This document shows positions 32,307 through 39,420 of a DNA stretch of 39,420 nucleotides, one piece after another. The first letter of the stretch is position 1; each line of letters starts with the position of its first letter. This DNA comes from Lentibacillus populi (GTDB taxonomy: Bacteria > Bacillota > Bacilli > Bacillales > Amphibacillaceae), in contig BMJD01000041.1 of NCBI GenBank assembly GCA_014642895.1, forward strand, positions 1 through 39,420, written 5' to 3'. The translations under genes were made by a program, and so were the position numbers. The notes under the pieces were generated by a model. That model ran no database searches and was not told where the DNA came from. It saw only the letters and a program-made list of their open reading frames with translations.

Positions 32307-33511
32307 CTGCAAAGGTAAAATTACAAAACGTATCGAAAATTTTTGGGCCGAAGCCAAAGTCTGTATTACCGAAAGTAAAGGATGGCATGACAAAACAGGA
32401 AATTCTGGCAAAAACGGGACATACGGTTGGGGTATATGACGCCTCCATGGAAATTCAGCAGGGAGAGATTTTTGTTATCATGGGGCTGTCCGGAAGTGGA
32501 AAATCAACTCTGATCCGTTGCTTCAATTTGCTGAATAAGCCTACAGCAGGATCCATTTTTATTGATGGTGAAGATATCATTCAATACAATAGTGCACAGC
32601 TTAAACAGGTTCGTCAGGAAAAAATTGCGATGGTATTTCAGCATTTTGGACTGTTTAACCACCGGACGATTTTGGCAAATGTCGAATACGGGCTGGAAAT
32701 TCGTAATGTGCCAAAGGAAAAACGTCGGGAAATCGCTATGAAAAATATTGAAAGTGTCGGGTTAAAAGGGTATGAGGAAAAGTATCCCGATCAGCTTTCC
32801 GGGGGGATGCAGCAGCGGGTTGGATTAGCAAGGGCACTGGCAAATGATCCGGATATCCTATTAATGGATGAACCATTCAGTGCACTCGACCCGCTAATTC
32901 GCAGGGAAATGCAGCTGGAGCTTCTCGATATTCAGGAACGGCTGCAGAAGACGATCATTTTTATCACCCATGATGTTAATGAAGCATTTAAACTCGGAGA
33001 TCGAGTAGCGGTTATGAAAGACGGGCGTGTCGTTCAAGTCGGGTCACCAGAGGAAATCATTGAAACTCCGGCCAATGAATATATTTCTGATTTCATTAAA
33101 GATATTGATCGCTCAAAGGTTTTCCAGGCTGAACATGTCATGATTAAACCGAATGCGTTGGTATCGATGAAAGATGGTTTGAACGTTGCTGTAAAAGAAA
33201 TGGAAGAAAACAATATTTCCAGTGTGTTTGTGGTAGACCGGCAGCGACAGGTAAAAGGAATCGTCACGATTGATGATGCAATCGCAGGCATTAAGGAAAA
33301 GAAGACGTTGGCTGACGTGATGCTGACTGCTATTACAGTCGTTAAACGGGATGAGTATGTCAATGATCTGATTGCCAAAACACTTGAGTCGAAATTTCCG
33401 TTAGCCGTTGTAAATGAAGAGGATAAATTAATTGGTTTTATTCTCCGGGTTCATGTATTGTCGGGACTAGTGGCTGATGAGGTCGATGAGAGTGAAGAAT
33501 ATATTGGATAG
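32303..33511 (+). CDS. Glycine betaine/quaternary-amine ABC transporter ATPase with tandem CBS domains (OpuAA/ProV-type)
   Basis: The 402-residue product has an ABC domain with Walker [10 protein letters not shown] (61-69), Q-loop VFQHFGLF, signature [15 protein letters not shown], Walker [14 protein letters not shown] and switch ITHDV. Two C-terminal CBS domains (about 275-400) follow. In OpuA of Lactococcus the CBS pair senses ionic strength and cyclic-di-AMP, so osmotic gating is a reasonable expectation here. The N-terminal segment [27 protein letters not shown] is the usual ProV/OpuAA lead-in. ATG 32303 overlaps the permease stop and follows AGGAGGGTGAG. The binding protein comes first in this operon, unlike the AA-AB-AC order of B. 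subtilis opuA. Confidence 0.95.
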   Translation: MTAKVKLQNVSKIFGPKPKSVLPKVKDGMTKQEILAKTGHTVGVYDASMEIQQGEIFVIMGLSGSGKSTLIRCFNLLNKPTAGSIFIDGEDIIQYNSAQLKQVRQEKIAMVFQHFGLFNHRTILANVEYGLEIRNVPKEKRREIAMKNIESVGLKGYEEKYPDQLSGGMQQRVGLARALANDPDILLMDEPFSALDPLIRREMQLELLDIQERLQKTIIFITHDVNEAFKLGDRVAVMKDGRVVQVGSPEEIIETPANEYISDFIKDIDRSKVFQAEHVMIKPNALVSMKDGLNVAVKEMEENNISSVFVVDRQRQVKGIVTIDDAIAGIKEKKTLADVMLTAITVVKRDEYVNDLIAKTLESKFPLAVVNEEDKLIGFILRVHVLSGLVADEVDESEEYIG

Positions 33512-33515
33512 CAAT

Positions 33516-33553
33516 AGCGGGGACTCCTGAATTTAAAGGGTCTCCGCTTTTTT
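33516..33553 (+). terminator. Intrinsic terminator of the osmoprotectant operon
   Basis: AGCGGGGAC (33516-33524) pairs with GTCTCCGCT (33540-33548, one G-U), 15-base loop, TTTTTT tail. Confidence 0.88.
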
Positions 33554-33616
33554 AATAGTAAAGAAAGTATAGAATTTGCAGTTGTGTGAAATTTTCACTT
33601 GGTTTTTTAGAGAAAT

Positions 33617-33709
33617 GCTGAAGTTTGACTGAATTTGCTAAACTGGAGCTGAAAAAAGCTGAAGATTCTTTGGAAGGTACTGAACCAAGCCAGAAAGCCG
33701 CTGAACCTC
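33617..33709 (+). repeat. Degenerate array of about five 20-22-bp units starting GCTGAA
   Basis: Units begin at about 33617, 33637, 33658, 33680 (lacking the first G) and 33700 with GCTGAAG, GCTAAAC, GCTGAAG, CTGAACC and GCTGAAC. Steps are 20-22 bases, similar in period to the TTTACTGTC family, but the sequence is different. Non-coding. Confidence 0.45.
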
Positions 33710-33753
33710 CATGATTATAAACTCAAAAACTGTAATCAACTTAACTTTTCAGT

Positions 33754-33980
33754 GAGAAAAGCGGAAGCGCCCGTTTAGCAACGTACAAACTGGAGCACTC
33801 CGCAATGAGATAAAGGAAACACGGTGAGCTGAGGCCTACAGGACGTAGGTCAGTTCGGTGTTGCGACAGGACGTCGCGGTTTTAACCGAACTTCCCCTTT
33901 TACCGATGTTGACTTATCGTAGTGAAGGAGTGTGAAGTTTGCTTGGCTTTAGCGCTGGAGCTGGACATGGCCCTTCTCGA
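33754..33980 (+). repeat. Modular hairpin element, copy 1 (AGGAC loops)
   Basis: Left end AAGCGCCCGTTTAGCAACGT; right end GCTGGAGCTGGACATGG then CCCTTCTCGA. Internal hairpins: CCTAC-AGGAC-GTAGG (33835-33849) and GCGAC-AGGAC-GTCGC (33863-33877), the latter nested in AGTTCGGT/ACCGAACT (33852-33859 with 33885-33892). CGAT/ATCG (33904-33907 with 33916-33919) surrounds GTTGACTT. The ends pair through AGCAA (33777-33781) and TTGCT (33939-33943). It fills most of the 570-base gap between the osmoprotectant operon and the aldo/keto reductase. No reading frame of note. Confidence 0.8.
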
Positions 33981-34125
33981 TCATGAATTAATATCGCTAA
34001 AAACTATATATTTTCTTTACTTTTAAAAAATAGCTTCCTTTAAATGAGACCATTTATTTCATACCTTACCGTTGGAAGTCCGGTATTAGGTGCGATAAAC
34101 TAGACAACAAAAGGAGTTGTGACAA

Positions 34126-34947
34126 ATGGATATGCAAACAAAAAGGAAATTGAACAATGGAACGCAAATCCCGCAACTGGGATTCGGTGTTTATAAAGTG
34201 CCGGCTGAACAAACTTACGATACAGTGGCACATGCACTGGAACTTGGTTACCGGCACATTGATACGGCAAGCTTTTACGGAAATGAAGAAGGGGTAGGCA
34301 GGGCAATAAGAGAGTCTGGAATATCACGAGAGGAGCTCTTTGTTACGACAAAGGTTTGGAATGATGATCATGGATTTAATCGTACCTTACGTGCATTTGA
34401 AAAAAGTTTGGCCAGACTGGGGCTTGACTATGTTGATCTCTATCTTATTCACTGGCCGGTGCCGGATCTATTTCCGGAAACATGGAAAGCATTAGAGAAG
34501 CTTTACCATGACAATGTGACAAAAGCAATTGGCGTGAGCAATTTTCTCGATCATCACTTAAAAACGTTGGCAGCCACCCAGGAGGTAAACCCGGCGGTAG
34601 ACCAGATCGAGCTTCATCCTAAATTGCAGCAAAAGGATACCGTGGACTATTGCCGAGAGCAGGGAATTGCAGTTGAATCATGGTCACCGTTAGCCAGAGC
34701 GAGGTATTTGGACGATCCGCTTCTTGTCCAACTTGGTGAAAAATATAAAAAATCACCTGCTCAGTTCATCATTAGATGGCACCTGCAGCATGATTTTGTC
34801 GTCATTCCGAAGTCGACCAATAAGGACCGGCAAAGGCAAAATATGACCGTGTTTGATTTTAACATTGATCAGCATGACATGACATTATTGGATCAGTTGG
34901 ATGAAGGGTTGCGTGTTGGGTCACACCCAGATAATATTCCGCAGTAG
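34126..34947 (+). CDS. Aldo/keto reductase (AKR5-like, YvgN/YtbE type)
   Basis: The 273-residue TIM-barrel oxidoreductase has the full catalytic tetrad: Asp46 (YRHIDTASFYGNE), Tyr51, Lys76 (LFVTTKVWND) and His109 (LYLIHWPVP). The C-terminal NADPH-binding segment is IPKSTNKDRQRQNM. Other signatures are the N-terminal beta-hairpin NNGTQIPQLGFGVYKV and GVSNFLDHHL. It reduces aldehydes and ketones such as methylglyoxal or diketo-acids with NADPH; the physiological substrate is not deducible. ATG 34126 follows AAAGGAG; an ATG two codons later is also possible. Single-gene unit. Confidence 0.94.
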   Translation: MDMQTKRKLNNGTQIPQLGFGVYKVPAEQTYDTVAHALELGYRHIDTASFYGNEEGVGRAIRESGISREELFVTTKVWNDDHGFNRTLRAFEKSLARLGLDYVDLYLIHWPVPDLFPETWKALEKLYHDNVTKAIGVSNFLDHHLKTLAATQEVNPAVDQIELHPKLQQKDTVDYCREQGIAVESWSPLARARYLDDPLLVQLGEKYKKSPAQFIIRWHLQHDFVVIPKSTNKDRQRQNMTVFDFNIDQHDMTLLDQLDEGLRVGSHPDNIPQ

Positions 34948-34974
34948 TACAGGGTTTCCCATAGGCATTTTGTG

Positions 34975-35011
34975 CAAAAGAACAGGCAGAAAACAGCAGC
35001 TGTTATCTGCC
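34975..35011 (-). terminator. Terminator between the aldo/keto reductase and the ger operon
   Basis: GGCAGA-A-AACAG (34985-34996) pairs with CTGTT-A-TCTGCC (35000-35011) around CAG. On the minus strand it is followed by TGTTCTTTTG, so it best serves the ger operon. Confidence 0.65.
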
Positions 35012-35032
35012 CTTCCCATGCCGAGCCTGGTT

Positions 35033-36169
35033 TTACCTTTCCGTCCCATGGCGAAATATTCGTACATTTACATGATAATCAACATGAATATCTGGGAAAT
35101 AATCATACCATTCCCCTTCTTTAAGCTCACCATTTGGTTTGTTGATCCGGTAGATGGTTCCATAACCTAACGGATCGGTGTTCAGCTCCTGAAGTTTTGC
35201 CAGAAGCTGTTCATACTGTTTCTTGATTTCCTTTTCCACCTCTTTCTCCAATTTTCTAACTACCTTTGGGTTGTTCAGTTTAATTTCCTCGGTCAGCTCC
35301 ATTAAGCTAACATCAAACGTTACTTCTGTACGAAATTTTAGCTTTTGTATATCAGTTATTTTAGATTTGCTCTTACTATTAAGAACAGTTAATAGAGCAA
35401 AGAATTTATCTATACCTGTTTCATTTTTCGATTGTGCATCTGTTCTCATCTGCCCTTTAAAAGGTTCTGATGGAAGGGCCACCTCGAGAAATAAATCTCG
35501 CAAATCTTTATGGAAAGCACCGATTAAATAGGCCTTTTCAATTGGTAACTGGCCAACCATTTTATCATCCTGAAATAAGGCAAGTGACGACAGAACCGGT
35601 TTATCATTGCTAATCGACAGTATTGGCAGAAATGGATCCTGTCCTTTGTCAAAGTAGAATCGCAAAAAGTCTTGCAAATTAACGCGTGGTATTACATTGT
35701 TTAAAATATTTCGTTCTAAAATATAGTGTAAATATAGTCCAGTATTTACGTCAGCGTGCTTTTCAGCTTTGTAAAGCAGTTCCTTCGCGGTTGTATCACT
35801 TATCGCTAATAGCATTGTGTCTGATACACGGGCATCACGGATTAGTGTATCCAAATAGCGCAGCACTCCCTTTTCGGCAGTTTCTCTTCCGTATACTTCC
35901 AATTTGGATGATCCTGGCGTCAAGCGGAAGTCTGTTTTACGATTTGCATCTATCCGAGCTTGTTTAATTGTATTAGCTCTGCCGGTTACAATATTAGAAT
36001 ATTCTTTCTGTTGTGCGTTAAATTCAAAGTAGGAAATGGTTGTTTCAATATTATTATCTTCAAGCTTATCCACCCCTCGCGTGAGAATGATCCCCATATC
36101 TTCTATTGTTCTTGGTTGGACACAGCCAGACAGTACTATTATTGACGCCAATACTATCAGTTTTTTCAC
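35033..36169 (-). CDS. Ger(x)C family spore germination lipoprotein (GerAC-like)
   Basis: The 378-residue product has a lipoprotein signal peptide with lipobox LSGC (Cys16) and the GerAC domains: an N-terminal part beginning RTIEDMGIILTRGVDKL and a C-terminal three-helix/beta part including the charged helix LEKEVEKEIKKQYEQLLAKLQ (about 303-323) and ending in the family's YHVNVRIFRHG. It is the lipoprotein subunit of a germinant receptor in the inner spore membrane. Its start overlaps the stop of the GerAB-like gene by 4 bases, indicating coupling. It is the last gene of the operon. Which germinant is recognised cannot be told from this subunit. Confidence 0.93.
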   Translation of the reverse strand: MKKLIVLASIIVLSGCVQPRTIEDMGIILTRGVDKLEDNNIETTISYFEFNAQQKEYSNIVTGRANTIKQARIDANRKTDFRLTPGSSKLEVYGRETAEKGVLRYLDTLIRDARVSDTMLLAISDTTAKELLYKAEKHADVNTGLYLHYILERNILNNVIPRVNLQDFLRFYFDKGQDPFLPILSISNDKPVLSSLALFQDDKMVGQLPIEKAYLIGAFHKDLRDLFLEVALPSEPFKGQMRTDAQSKNETGIDKFFALLTVLNSKSKSKITDIQKLKFRTEVTFDVSLMELTEEIKLNNPKVVRKLEKEVEKEIKKQYEQLLAKLQELNTDPLGYGTIYRINKPNGELKEGEWYDYFPDIHVDYHVNVRIFRHGTER

Positions 36170-37284
36170 TTTTGATCACTTCCCTTTTTCCTCTTCCGCA
36201 GCTTTTTTTTCAGAATGACAAGGGGAAGAAGTATCAACGGATAAATATAAACGACCCAAAAGGCGATATTGGAAAGTGCGTCCGTTAAATTCATTATCCA
36301 GTAATGATAGGTAACAAAGCCGCATAATACGAACAGAATACCTGCTGATACGTATAATGTAATCTTTTGCGGAACCTTGTACATTCGCTTTAATCCATAA
36401 GTAATGACCCACATTAATAAAATCATATTTGGCAGTGTTACCATCATCCATTCCGCAACAACAATATAATCAAACCGCTCAATAAACGGGAATTTAACAA
36501 TTTTAAATAAGGATAAGACAGACCACTCCATTTCCTCCATCCGCTGCGGACTAAAGTACCCGATTGAAATGACGGTATTAATGAATACAATAGCTGCGGC
36601 CCAGGTTGTCCCCCAATAGACAGGACGCCCCGCTTGTTTTTTGTTTTGAATAAATGGGTAGATAATGAACAGAATCTCAAATCCTGCAAACGTAAATACT
36701 GTTTCCCTGGATCCTTTTAATAGTTCCATTACAGATGCATTAAGGACAGGACGAAAATGATCCAATTCAATATTCCTGGCAGGCTCATACAATAAAAGCA
36801 GCAGCCAATGAGCAAGAAAAAAGAAAAGGAACACAACGCCGATAATGACACGAATTCCGCCCAGCACACTATAAATCACCAAGGATAATAGTAATACCCC
36901 GAGAACCAGTGAACTGATTTCCGGAAAAATAAAAATCTGAATAACTTCAATATAGGTTACCAATACAGTCAATAATGTAACAAAAAAGTAGATAATGTAA
37001 AAGGTTCCCAATGCCATGCCAAGCCATTTCCCGAACAAATCAACCTGAATCCCAAAAATATCTGCATTGTCATACTGACGCAGAATCCGAAGCATGACAA
37101 ATAAGACAAACAGGATGAAAATATATGCGATAATAATGGATATCCATGAATCTTGACGTGCTTCTCTAAAAACATACATTGGAGAACCCATGACTCCAAC
37201 GCCGATCTGGATACTGCCAATAACAAAAAATAAATAAAATGCACGAATACGTAGGTTTGCTTTTACTTTTAGGTTGACATCCAT
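36166..37284 (-). CDS. GerAB/ArcD/ProY-type germinant-receptor permease-like subunit
   Basis: The 372-residue product has about ten membrane helices of the APC-like spore-germination permease family. The N-terminal segment is LFFVIGSIQIGVGVMGSPMYVFREARQDSWIS (about 18-49), typical of GerAB proteins. Its amino-acid-transporter fold forms the germinant-binding pocket in characterised receptors. The start lies 8 bases after the GerAA-like stop, behind AGGTG. B subunits vary most in binding residues, so no ligand is assigned. Confidence 0.93.
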   Translation of the reverse strand: MDVNLKVKANLRIRAFYLFFVIGSIQIGVGVMGSPMYVFREARQDSWISIIIAYIFILFVLFVMLRILRQYDNADIFGIQVDLFGKWLGMALGTFYIIYFFVTLLTVLVTYIEVIQIFIFPEISSLVLGVLLLSLVIYSVLGGIRVIIGVVFLFFFLAHWLLLLLYEPARNIELDHFRPVLNASVMELLKGSRETVFTFAGFEILFIIYPFIQNKKQAGRPVYWGTTWAAAIVFINTVISIGYFSPQRMEEMEWSVLSLFKIVKFPFIERFDYIVVAEWMMVTLPNMILLMWVITYGLKRMYKVPQKITLYVSAGILFVLCGFVTYHYWIMNLTDALSNIAFWVVYIYPLILLPLVILKKKLRKRKKGSDQK

Positions 37285-37292
37285 TGTTTCAC

Positions 37293-38804
37293 CTACTCAT
37301 CTATGTCATGTTTTCTTTTTGCCTCATTTCCCCCGTAGCGGAGCAAATTCTTTGGCCGAAATGAGAAAAAACGTTTATTCTCATATTGTAATGGCCCACG
37401 AAACAGTGTTTTATTTAAATCAGCCCAGCGAAACGGATAAACCGGTGAAAGATATGGGCGTCCTAATGATTTTTGTTTTAATAAATGAATGACGATAAAA
37501 CATGCACCATACATAATACCAATCAGACCAAATAAGCCGGCTAAAATAATCATGGGAAAACGAACAATACGGACAGTTGTTCCCATCAAATAGTTTGGCG
37601 CCGTAAACGATGACAAGGCACTTAACGCCACGACGATAATTAAAATACTGCTCGTTAGTCCAGCCTGCACAACTGCCTGTCCGATGATAACCCCGCCAAC
37701 GATACCGATTGTCTGTCCGACTTTGGTCGGCAGTCTGGCACCGGCTTCACGCAAAAGCTCAATGAGAAATTCCAGGATGATTGCTTCCCAGATCGGTGGA
37801 AATGGCACGACGGCTCTTGATTGCCCAAGGGTGATAAGCTCATCTATCGGGATGATTTCATAATGATAGGTCACCGCCGCAACATATAATGGCGTTAAAA
37901 TAATCGAGAAAAGCATGGCTGCAAAGCGCAAAACTCGTAAAAACGAGCCAAGAGGCCAGCGCATATACATATCTTCCGTTGATTCAAAGAAACTGAAAAA
38001 GCTTGATGGCCCAATAAATCCAGTTGGACTATTTTCCGTTAAAACACCGACACGTCCTTGCCTGACAGCATAGCTAAACCGGTCAGGCAATTCGGTGGAA
38101 TAGAAAATCGGGAAAACAGATAACGATGAATCACCGATATATTGCTGCAGGACGGTACTGTCTTCCAATTCATCGATATCCAAATCCTGCAGTCGCTGCC
38201 GCATGGTATTAACATCGACCTCGTCCGCAACCGATTTTACATAAACAATCCGAACTTCGCGTGGATAGCGTTTTCCAATCATTAATTTCTCTAAAACAAG
38301 ATCTGTCGACCGGATGCTCCACCTGACAACATTCATGTTTGTCACAAGTGATTCAGTAAAAGATATTTGTGGACCAAGGACGACCGTTTCATTTTCTGCG
38401 CGATCCAGCTGACGATGTTGTTTTTTTAGCAGTAAGTAAGAAACTGCTTCCGTCTCATCTTCAACATAAATAAATACTTCGCCAATTAACAAACCTTTTA
38501 ATATATCTTCAAGTGTTTCTTTCGTTGTCCGAGCACCTAAAGGAATTTCATTCTTGATTGATGATGTGGACCATTCATTTTTGCTGCTTAGAAGAGGATC
38601 CAGTAAAAATTCCTCCACTTTGTCTGAATTAGCCTGGTAGGATATAAAAAACACTGCCGCCTTTTTACCCTGCTCCTGCTCATATATTGTGAAAAGTAAG
38701 TCATCGTTATTTTCAAATTTGCTTTGCATTATCTGCTTTAATTTATCTATTTTAATCGGAAAAATACTATCCGGATTTTTCTTCCGCTGGCGATTTCTTT
38801 TCAT
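37293..38804 (-). CDS. GerAA-family spore germination protein (germinant-receptor A subunit)
   Basis: The 503-residue product has a cytoplasmic N-terminal region (about 1-280) with the GerA signatures RSTDLVLEKLMIGKRYPREVRIVYVKSVAD and LTENSPTGFIGPSSFFSFFESTEDMYMRWPLGSFLRVLRF, then four to five membrane helices (about 285-450) including VPFPPIWEAIILEFLIELLREAGARLP, and a basic C-terminal tail. It is thought to form the oligomeric ion-conducting part of the receptor. ATG 38804 follows AGGAGG. First gene of the A-B-C operon; a candidate sigma-G promoter lies upstream, fitting forespore expression. Confidence 0.95.
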   Translation of the reverse strand: MKRNRQRKKNPDSIFPIKIDKLKQIMQSKFENNDDLLFTIYEQEQGKKAAVFFISYQANSDKVEEFLLDPLLSSKNEWSTSSIKNEIPLGARTTKETLEDILKGLLIGEVFIYVEDETEAVSYLLLKKQHRQLDRAENETVVLGPQISFTESLVTNMNVVRWSIRSTDLVLEKLMIGKRYPREVRIVYVKSVADEVDVNTMRQRLQDLDIDELEDSTVLQQYIGDSSLSVFPIFYSTELPDRFSYAVRQGRVGVLTENSPTGFIGPSSFFSFFESTEDMYMRWPLGSFLRVLRFAAMLFSIILTPLYVAAVTYHYEIIPIDELITLGQSRAVVPFPPIWEAIILEFLIELLREAGARLPTKVGQTIGIVGGVIIGQAVVQAGLTSSILIIVVALSALSSFTAPNYLMGTTVRIVRFPMIILAGLFGLIGIMYGACFIVIHLLKQKSLGRPYLSPVYPFRWADLNKTLFRGPLQYENKRFFSFRPKNLLRYGGNEAKRKHDIDE

Positions 38805-38835
38805 AGGAACCTCCTGATGAAACTTCTACTGGCGT

Positions 38836-38866
38836 TAGTATGTGAATAATTGCCTGAAATTATGAT
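38836..38866 (-). promoter_or_regulatory. Candidate sigma-G promoter of the ger operon
   Basis: On the minus strand CATACTA (38836-38842) fits the sigma-G -10 consensus CATNHTA fully. ATCATA (38861-38866), 18 bases upstream, fits TGHATR at four of six positions. The predicted start near 38829 leaves a 25-base leader. Confidence 0.55.
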
Positions 38867-39043
38867 GGTATATAAAAATAGGGAAGGGAAAGTACATAAA
38901 ATCGCAGGACTTGGCAGATCCGAAGAAATATATAGATGAATGTGATAATAAGAGGTTCGGTCAAGTTGCAACTTGATTTTGCCAAAGGTGGAAGTTGGAA
39001 TTGTTGAACTACAAGAAGAAAAGATTGGAAAATTGTAGAAGGT
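38867..39043. other. Intergenic stretch between the ger promoter and the hairpin element; no gene seen
   Basis: The only structure noted is the short palindrome AAGTTGCAACTT (38964-38975). Frames across the region lack ribosome sites. Confidence 0.4.
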
Positions 39044-39316
39044 AATGAACAAAGGCGCAAGCGCCCGTTTAGCGACGTATGGAGTGCGCCCTGCCAAGCA
39101 GGGTGGTTCGGTGTTGCCGCGCAAAGCGGCGGGTTTAACCGAACATTCCCACCGTAGGAGATAAAGGAAACATGCCCCTGCAAAAGGGGTAGACGTGAGT
39201 TGGACGCAAAGTCCGCTTTTAGTCGGCCTTCCTTCTTACCCGAACCGATGTTGACTTATCGTACGGAGGCGGGTGTTGTCCACTAGTCGCTGGGCGCTGG
39301 AGCCGGACGTGGCTTA
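39044..39316 (+). repeat. Modular hairpin element, copy 2 (GCAAA loops)
   Basis: Left end AATGAACAAAGGCGCAAGCG; right end CTGGAGCCGGACGTGGCTTA. The ends pair: AGCGCCC (39060-39066) with GGGCGCT (39292-39298), and AGCGAC (39071-39076) with GTCGCT (39286-39291). Internal hairpins: CCCTGC-CAA-GCAGGG (39089-39103), GCCGC-GCAAA-GCGGC (39116-39130) nested in GTTCGGT/ACCGAAC (39106-39112 with 39138-39144), CCCCT-GCAAA-AGGGG (39175-39189) and GGAC-GCAAA-GTCC (39202-39214). It shares GAGATAAAGGAAACA and CCGATGTTGACTTATCGTA with copy 1, in a different order relative to the nested hairpin. The bases after it to 39420 show nothing further. Confidence 0.8.
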
Positions 39317-39420
39317 CCCTGCCGAGAGCAGAATAGAGCCTAAATTTATATACTTTTGTATGAAAACACTTATCGAGAAAAGCCAATACAAAGCTAGACC
39401 CTTCATCATTCAATTTTTTG

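Noticed and set aside
38801-39183. Minus-strand frames of about 107 codons upstream of the ger operon
   Set aside because: They cross the candidate sigma-G promoter and the hairpin element and have no ribosome site or recognisable protein features.

Overview
The window reads as chromosomal DNA from a low-GC, endospore-forming Firmicute of the Bacillaceae. The nearest look is the halotolerant Oceanobacillus/Virgibacillus/Lentibacillus group, but that genus-level guess is inference. Support comes from strong AGGAGG-type ribosome binding sites with ATG/GTG starts, sigma-A promoters, a complete Ger(x)A/B/C spore-germination operon with a candidate sigma-G promoter, a Bacillus-type Fnr regulator with a C-terminal Cys cluster, the queG - Amidase_6 gene - trmL gene order that I recall from Bacillus subtilis, and a glycine-betaine-type ABC transporter. 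Most genes are housekeeping or generic transport genes.

Layout. 1-235: probable 3' end of an IS200/IS605-type element (omega-RNA-like hairpins) and a terminator. 351-3764: a YhgE/Pip membrane protein behind a palindromic operator, then a membrane-anchored alpha/beta hydrolase. 4009-7547 (minus): S9 peptidase, small P-loop NTPase, D-amino-acid aminotransferase. 7743-8868: Fnr with its own Fnr-type box at -41.5, a short MITE and tRNA-Gly(UCC). 9110-14797: ABC-class ATPase of unknown role, queG, ogt, a MITE, an Amidase_6 protein and trmL. 14834-14932: a 32-residue membrane peptide gene on the minus strand. 15289-19402: odhA-odhB (2-oxoglutarate dehydrogenase). 19504-20105 (minus): a repeat-built coiled-coil gene that appears frameshifted. 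20398-23193: purine permease and nucleoside transporter. 23339-25890: MATE exporter and a divergent MurG-type glycosyltransferase. 26087-29675 (minus): MarR regulator plus MMPL/RND exporter (ydgG-ydgH type). 30293-33511: osmoprotectant ABC operon. 34126-34947: aldo/keto reductase. 35033-38804 (minus): germinant-receptor operon.

The most unusual content is between the genes. (1) A family of modular hairpin elements, full at about 33754-33980 and 39044-39316, with an internally deleted copy at 21702-21735 and end fragments at 8946-8972 and 31289-31310. Stems differ between copies but keep pairing, and each copy uses one uniform loop (AGGAC in one, GCAAA in the other). (2) A MITE at 12914-13370 with a perfect 109-bp tandem duplication and covarying hairpins whose loops end in TCCT, the complement of AGGA. 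(3) Degenerate arrays of about 21-bp units at 3799-3941, 10846-11095 and 25899-25985 that share a recognisable consensus, plus a similarly periodic array at 33617-33709. None looks protein-coding. They are the best candidates for something undescribed.

Functionally the genes cover central carbon metabolism (OdhAB), oxygen sensing (Fnr), purine and nucleoside uptake with a candidate PurR operator, tRNA modification (QueG, TrmL), alkylation repair (Ogt), cell-wall supply (D-amino-acid aminotransferase, MurG-type enzyme), osmoadaptation and spore germination. All positions were read by eye. No alignment, folding or database search was run.
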